This document shows positions 58,901 to 64,000 of a stretch of 64,000 nt of DNA, in pieces. The position numbers and the translations under genes are program-made. Under the pieces are notes generated by a model that saw only the letters and a list, made by a program, of their open reading frames with translations, did not search any database and was not told where the DNA came from. Position 1 is the stretch's first letter. The number at the start of each line of letters is the position of its first letter. The stretch is from Penicillium oxalicum. Lineage: Eukaryota; Ascomycota; Eurotiomycetes; Eurotiales; Aspergillaceae. The stretch is taken from assembly GCF_001723175.1 (NCBI RefSeq), contig NC_064653.1, positions 3,286,001-3,350,000 of the forward strand. Direction: 5' to 3'.

Positions 58901-61838
58901 TTTCTTTATTAAAAAGGTAGTATATTAATTAGTCTATTTAATATAAATATTTCGGATTTATTTATATTTTTATTAATTTCTCTTAGAAGTAGATTAAATT
59001 TATTAGATTTGCTAAATTTATCTTTATTTAGAAATTTAGTAGTTTTTAAGACTATTTTAAAAGGTAATAGAAAAGGAACTTACTAGGGACGGCAAGATTT
59101 TTAGGAGGGAGAGAAGTCTAGAGAGAGCTTAAATTATAATAATTTTCGCTAAGTACTATAAATTTCTTCTATAGAAGATATCGACCTATATAATATATTA
59201 AACTCTGCGAATTTCTTCGCGAAATTTCTTCTACGGAAGAATTTAATATAATAGACTAGGCTAATATCCGCCGTAAGCTAGTATCTTAATATTATACCTT
59301 CGATACTAAGTAATCGTTTAATATAAATTACTTCCTACTAAGATTATCGAAGAATTACGTACGCTACCTACGGACTAGGTCTATAAGACGGTAAAGCTAT
59401 ATCTATATAAGATTTACGAAAAAGGATAGGTATTTTTAGACTTAGTCGCGATCGAACTCTATACCTTTATAAAGGATAGCGAATTTTAGAAGGGATATAA
59501 GACTTAGGAAGATTTTAAGGATAGCTAGATAGTAGCAAGAGAAGTAATTAATTATCGCGAATATAATAAGAACTATATCTAGTAAGTAATATACGTAGCG
59601 CTATAAGCTTAGAATAGGGACGCTAAAAAGATTATAATTAGAGTCGAACGAAAACTTTCGCTAAAAAGGTTAGTAAACTAGTAAGGAGCGGATTAGTTTC
59701 GAAGAGATATAGCTCGAGTTAATAACGCTATTCTCTAACAACTTAAGAAAGGAATATATAGGCGGGGGATCCGAAGAGCTAAAGAGGTTATATAAGGTAA
59801 TCTCGAAACGCCTATAAATCGCTAGATTTAACGGAACTAACACTAGAAGGCTATTAAATAATATCTATCGATTAATAAAGATAGATTTATATACGAATAT
59901 TATCGGATACCGCGAATTTTAGATAAGGTAGATAAGGATTAAGCTAGCTCTAGATAAGGATAAAAGCTAAATTTCTTCTGCAGAAGAAATCTATCGCGAA
60001 ACCTAGATCTAGAAGGAAGCCGAATTTCTTCTATAGAAGAAATCTAACCGCGTAAATAGAGCCCGGAACTAAGCGATAACGATAGCGATAATAAAATAAT
60101 AAACGATCGCAGAATCAGAACTATTAACGGAGCCTACTACTAAGAAACCGAAGATATCGTAAGGTTTATTAAAGTTAGTACCCTATAGATATAAGATAGA
60201 TACTTCTAGGCTAGCTAAAGTAATTCCGAAGACGAAATTAGATACTAAAAGTAAGCGCGAAGCGCTAGTAATTTTTCGGCTTATGTAGGTCTATTCGCGA
60301 AAATACGACCGAAATTAGCCCTAATTCGATTTATAAGGGGTATATAACTTAGCTAGTATATCTTTTGTATATTTATACTAACGGTGTCGATTAGGACTCT
60401 AGTATAACGCTTACGATATCTTTACGCCTAGCTCGGTAACTAGGATAGGGCTAAGAAGGAATTTAAGGTTTAGTTTAAACTATCCTCTAGAAAAGAACTT
60501 AGGAGCTACTTTCGATTCCCTCCTAAGATACAAAAACCTTTAGTATCGAATTTCGAGAAGATATAGTATCTAACTTTTTAGGATATAAGTTTTCGCTATT
60601 TTAGAAGGGTTCTACTAAGTTTTAGGAAGAAAATAGAGAGGGATTAGAACGCTAATAGAAGCGTAGTAGTGCTAATTTTTATATAGCTACGTAACGATTA
60701 GGACGGCTATTATCCTCGCGGTCTAATAGATATAATCGAGGAGGGTTTAATATATATAACTAGTATTACTAATCGCGAAAGTATATACTAAGGGTTAGAT
60801 AGGCTAAAAACGTATAGTATAGTAGTATCTAGTAACTAGTATAGCGCGACTATACCTACTACCTACTCTATATTCTACTACGACCGGATTATTAATATCG
60901 ACTAATTTCGTTTCCTTACTACGCGAAGAGTATATACCCTAGTAAATAGACTACTTTCCGCTATCTTAATATTAATATAATAGATCTTCTTATCCTAACA
61001 AATAGCGAATATAATCTAGGGGACGGTCTTTAACGGATAAGAACCTACGAAATTATACTAAAATACTATACTTAGGATATAAAACTATCTCGCCGAGTAG
61101 TAATAGGATCTGTATAATTATAGTTACTAGAAAGATAGTTTAATCTATAAGATATTAGCTACGATATAGACTATAGAAGATAAGGAGAAATTTAGCCTCT
61201 CCTAGGAAAAGGTTATCTATAGGTAGGGAGATATACGTATTTCGAAGCGTACCTTCCTTATAGATTAATAGGGCTAGCGACTACCTTTAGCGAACGGTTT
61301 TGCTATAGTTTATTAGTATTAGGAAGATTATAAGACCTAGATAGTCCGAATTAGGTACTTAGTCTAACTTTTAGCTTATTATCGCGATTTCTCGTTACCT
61401 AAAAGACTCCTTTAGGATAGTCTAGTTAGAAAGTATAGTAGTCGGCTTGCGTATTCTTTTTCTGTATTAATTCGGTTACTAGAATTAAGTCTAATCAGAG
61501 ATACGCTAATCGGTCGCGAAAGATAGGATTCCTCTATAGTTATCGAAGAATTAGACGTTCTTTTTAGCCGGAATTAGTAACAAGTATATAGACTAATCTA
61601 GGAGTAGTATAACTAGGCGAGACGGGCCTACCTACTATATTTTGAGATAACGATAAAGGCCGAATAGTAGTAATTTAGCGTATACTCTTATTTTCTACGA
61701 AAGGAGAAGGGCCTATTAGTTTTACTAAATTTTGTGTAGCCTAATAAGTTAGCCTAAGGGTCTTTAGGAGATCTAATATTACTATCGAGGAATATAGGAA
61801 ATTAACTAAGAGACGGTAAATTATAGGGGAGGAGGTTA
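58901..61838. other. RIP-mutated repeat DNA, unassigned
   Basis: No ORF and no motif I can name. It contains several copies of a ~22-bp palindrome (see findings) and coding-like plus-strand patches near 59,370-60,000. It is probably another decayed transposon. Confidence 0.5.
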
Positions 61839-62186
61839 TATAGTAGGGGATTCGGTTATATATACTTAAAGGCGGATATTTAGTAGTAGGAGATACCTAA
61901 GAGCCTTACTATCGAGGAAGGTTATCTAGGACCTAGCTTACGGGATCTAGTATTATTATTATACTTAATTAATAGTTTAGACAGAGGATTCTAGATAGTC
62001 TTTATAGTCGGATTCCTTATACTTATAATATTATACTCTTTTTGATTCCTACCTTTAGTACCTAATATTAGATCTCACGATTACCTTAGAGGATTCTAGG
62101 ACTTACGTGCTTATAGGTTTAGTTTAGTTCCTCTATAACTCGACCTATCTAGTAAGATCAGACTGCTATAAGTATTCCCCTCTTTA
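61839..62186 (+). repeat. Repeat 'E' copy 3
   Basis: TATAGTAGGGGATTCGG..TATTCCCCTCTTTA, heavily RIP-mutated. For example TTGCATGT of copy 4 is TTATATAT here. Confidence 0.75.
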
Positions 62187-63659
62187 CTACTTATTTATAG
62201 AGATTCTTCTAGTAAAATTTTTGACTAATCGATTTAATTATTCGTGACTAGCCGAAGTAGCCCCCTATTACTAGATTATTATAATATAGCTTAATTAGCT
62301 CTTGCTTTAGTTTCTTATTAGTTAGAATATATAGTCGTCCCTTAAACTATTAATTTATTAGGATCGACTAACTAGTACCTAACGTCGGGATATTCTAGTT
62401 AATTAATAAACGAATCTCCTCTATATTAGGGTCGTCTCGCTAGGCCTTAAGTATTATACTTCGTAGGTTACTAGTTATATTTAAGATAGGTATATTACCT
62501 AAGATAATAATCTACTACTTTTTTATAGTAGAAGTAATAGGCGCGACCTAGCTCTTACCTCTAGGTATCTAAGATACTATCTAGCTCTTAAACCCCTGAA
62601 TCTAGTAATAATTCGTTTTTAATTAATAAAGGTCGGTTAGTACTAACTATACTACTACCTAGCTCTGTTCCGTACCTCTTCGGTTACTATTTAGGCCCAT
62701 AATAGATTTAATAGAGTAGTATTTAAGACGTCTCTCGAAGCTAGCTCCATTATTCTTAAGGGTATATCCGCTAGGTTTTTCTTTCCTACGCGGTATAGAA
62801 TTATAAAATTAAATATAGAAAGGGTTATATACTATCGTGCTTAACCCTATATAATCGCGGGTTCTATATAAAGGATCTTAGATTATTATAGTCCGAAAAG
62901 ACCTCGATTCGGTACCGAGACCCTTTAAGATAATACTACTAAATCTTAAAACTATATATAATCGCGTATAGCTCTTAATCTCTAGTAGTATAGTAGGATT
63001 TAGTATTAGAGAACTTATAAGACTAAAATACGACTAGGTACTAGATTCCTTTTATTAGATTAGAATAGTATCCTAGCTATTCCCTACTATAAGGTATCTA
63101 TTTCTAGTCGGATAGTATAATTAGGATCGAAATATCGTAGAATTAGTACCGACTTAAAAGCGAGAAGTAAATTATAAAAAGCCTTAGTTACGTTAGTACT
63201 AAGTTCGATCCTACCTAGTCGTTTTCCCTTTTTAAGCCTCTTTATAAGATCTATAAGAGGTTTACTAGTTAAGTTAAGTAGTTATAAATAAAGCGGTAAT
63301 AGAAGTTATAAAATCTAAGAAAGGATTAGACCTCCTTAATTATAGATAATAGTAGCTACTCCCGAATTAACTTAATATATAAAGGGTCTATCGATATTCT
63401 AGTAATATTAACGATATAGCCTAGGAATTCTACCTAGTCTTAGTAGAAGGAGTATTTATCGGGATTAATATAGAGTTTATATTACTAGTCTTTCGAGGAC
63501 GAGTTAGACGTATTTCGTATATAATTCGATATCCTCCGAAAAGATTAAAATATTATCTAGATAGGCTACGTAGAAAAGATCTAGGTATTCTTATAGTATA
63601 ATATAGATATAGTTCTAGAATATAGCTAGAGTATTAGTAAGACTAAAAGGTATAACTAT
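62187..63659 (-). pseudogene. Element D: gypsy RT/RNase H fragment
   Basis: Minus-strand RT text reads VIPFSLTNTLAIF then VAYLDNILIFSEDIELYTKY (63,570-63,510), with connection/RNase H text toward 62,200. Repeat E copy 4 interrupts its upstream side. It may belong to the same family as the integrase piece at 47331-48503. Confidence 0.65.
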
Positions 63660-64000
63660 TGTAGTGGGGGATTCGGTTGCATGTACTTAAAGGCGGATAT
63701 TCAGTAGTAGGAGATGCCTGAGAGCCTTACCGCCGAGGAAGGTTATCTAGGACCTAGCTTGCGGGATCCGGCATCATCATCATACTTGAACAACAGTTTG
63801 GACGGAGGATTCAGGACAGTCTTTACAGTCAGATTCCTTACACCTGAAATGTCACACTCTTTTTGATTCCTGCCTTTGGTACCTGACATCGGATCTCACG
63901 ATTACTTTGGAGGATTCCAGGACTTGCGTGCTTGTGGGTTTGGTTTGGTTCCTCTATGACTCGACCTGTCTGGTGAGATCAGACTGCCGTGAGCATTCCC
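63660..64000 (+). repeat. Repeat 'E' copy 4 (unmutated, runs off window)
   Basis: TGTAGTGGGGGATTCGGTTG..GTGAGCATTCCC. It retains abundant CpA and TpG and so represents the pre-RIP sequence of the family. It is truncated by the window edge. Confidence 0.8.

Overview
This window reads as nuclear DNA of a filamentous ascomycete, most likely one of the Eurotiales (Aspergillus/Penicillium relatives). That placement is inferred from the short GT..AG introns (about 60-250 nt), the gene repertoire, and a repeat-rich half carrying the CpA-to-TpA scars of repeat-induced point mutation (RIP). No species can be named from sequence alone.

The left 25 kb (1-25,219) is ordinary, gene-dense euchromatin with eight protein genes. 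In order: the 3' part of a Reg1-type protein phosphatase 1 regulator (+); an ELMO/CED-12 family gene (+); the Rad17/Rad24 checkpoint clamp-loader subunit (+), which carries an apparent single-nucleotide frameshift; a Yea4-like UDP-N-acetylglucosamine transporter with two micro-exons (+); the mitochondrial fission dynamin Dnm1 (-); the actin-binding protein Abp1 with an ADF-H domain and two SH3 domains (-); AMP deaminase (+); and a conserved but uncharacterised gene built on Arg-Arg-Phe/Pro-Val-Glu-Thr-Thr repeats, whose frame is broken twice (-). These are independent housekeeping and regulatory genes; nothing suggests a cluster.

The right 38 kb (about 25,760-64,000) is a nested graveyard of transposable elements. 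CpA and TpG have been almost erased while CpG is retained, which is why open frames and ATG codons nearly vanish. I can resolve the following. (i) A family of about 270-320 bp hAT-like miniature elements, three of them with perfect 8-bp target duplications, plus a possible 5' end of a parent element at 25,760 followed by a short transposase N-terminus. (ii) LTR copies of an element 'B'. (iii) A Ty3/gypsy chromovirus 'A' (27,445-42,294) with 292-bp LTRs and an extra coding-like region after its chromodomain. (iv) A second gypsy element 'C' (31,129-38,501), inserted backwards into A, with 154-bp LTRs and an additional ORF antisense to its pol. (v) Four copies of a ~350-bp LTR-like repeat 'E'. 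(vi) A third gypsy lineage 'F'. (vii) A gag-only, LTR-flanked element 'G' (54,526-57,399, perfect 5-bp duplication) inserted into F. (viii) Fragments of a minus-strand gypsy pol 'D', and a dispersed ~22-bp palindrome.

The differing degree of RIP in nested pieces gives a relative order of events. The clearest case is the miniature element in the 5' LTR of A: it sits inside a target duplication that already carries the RIP-mutated base.
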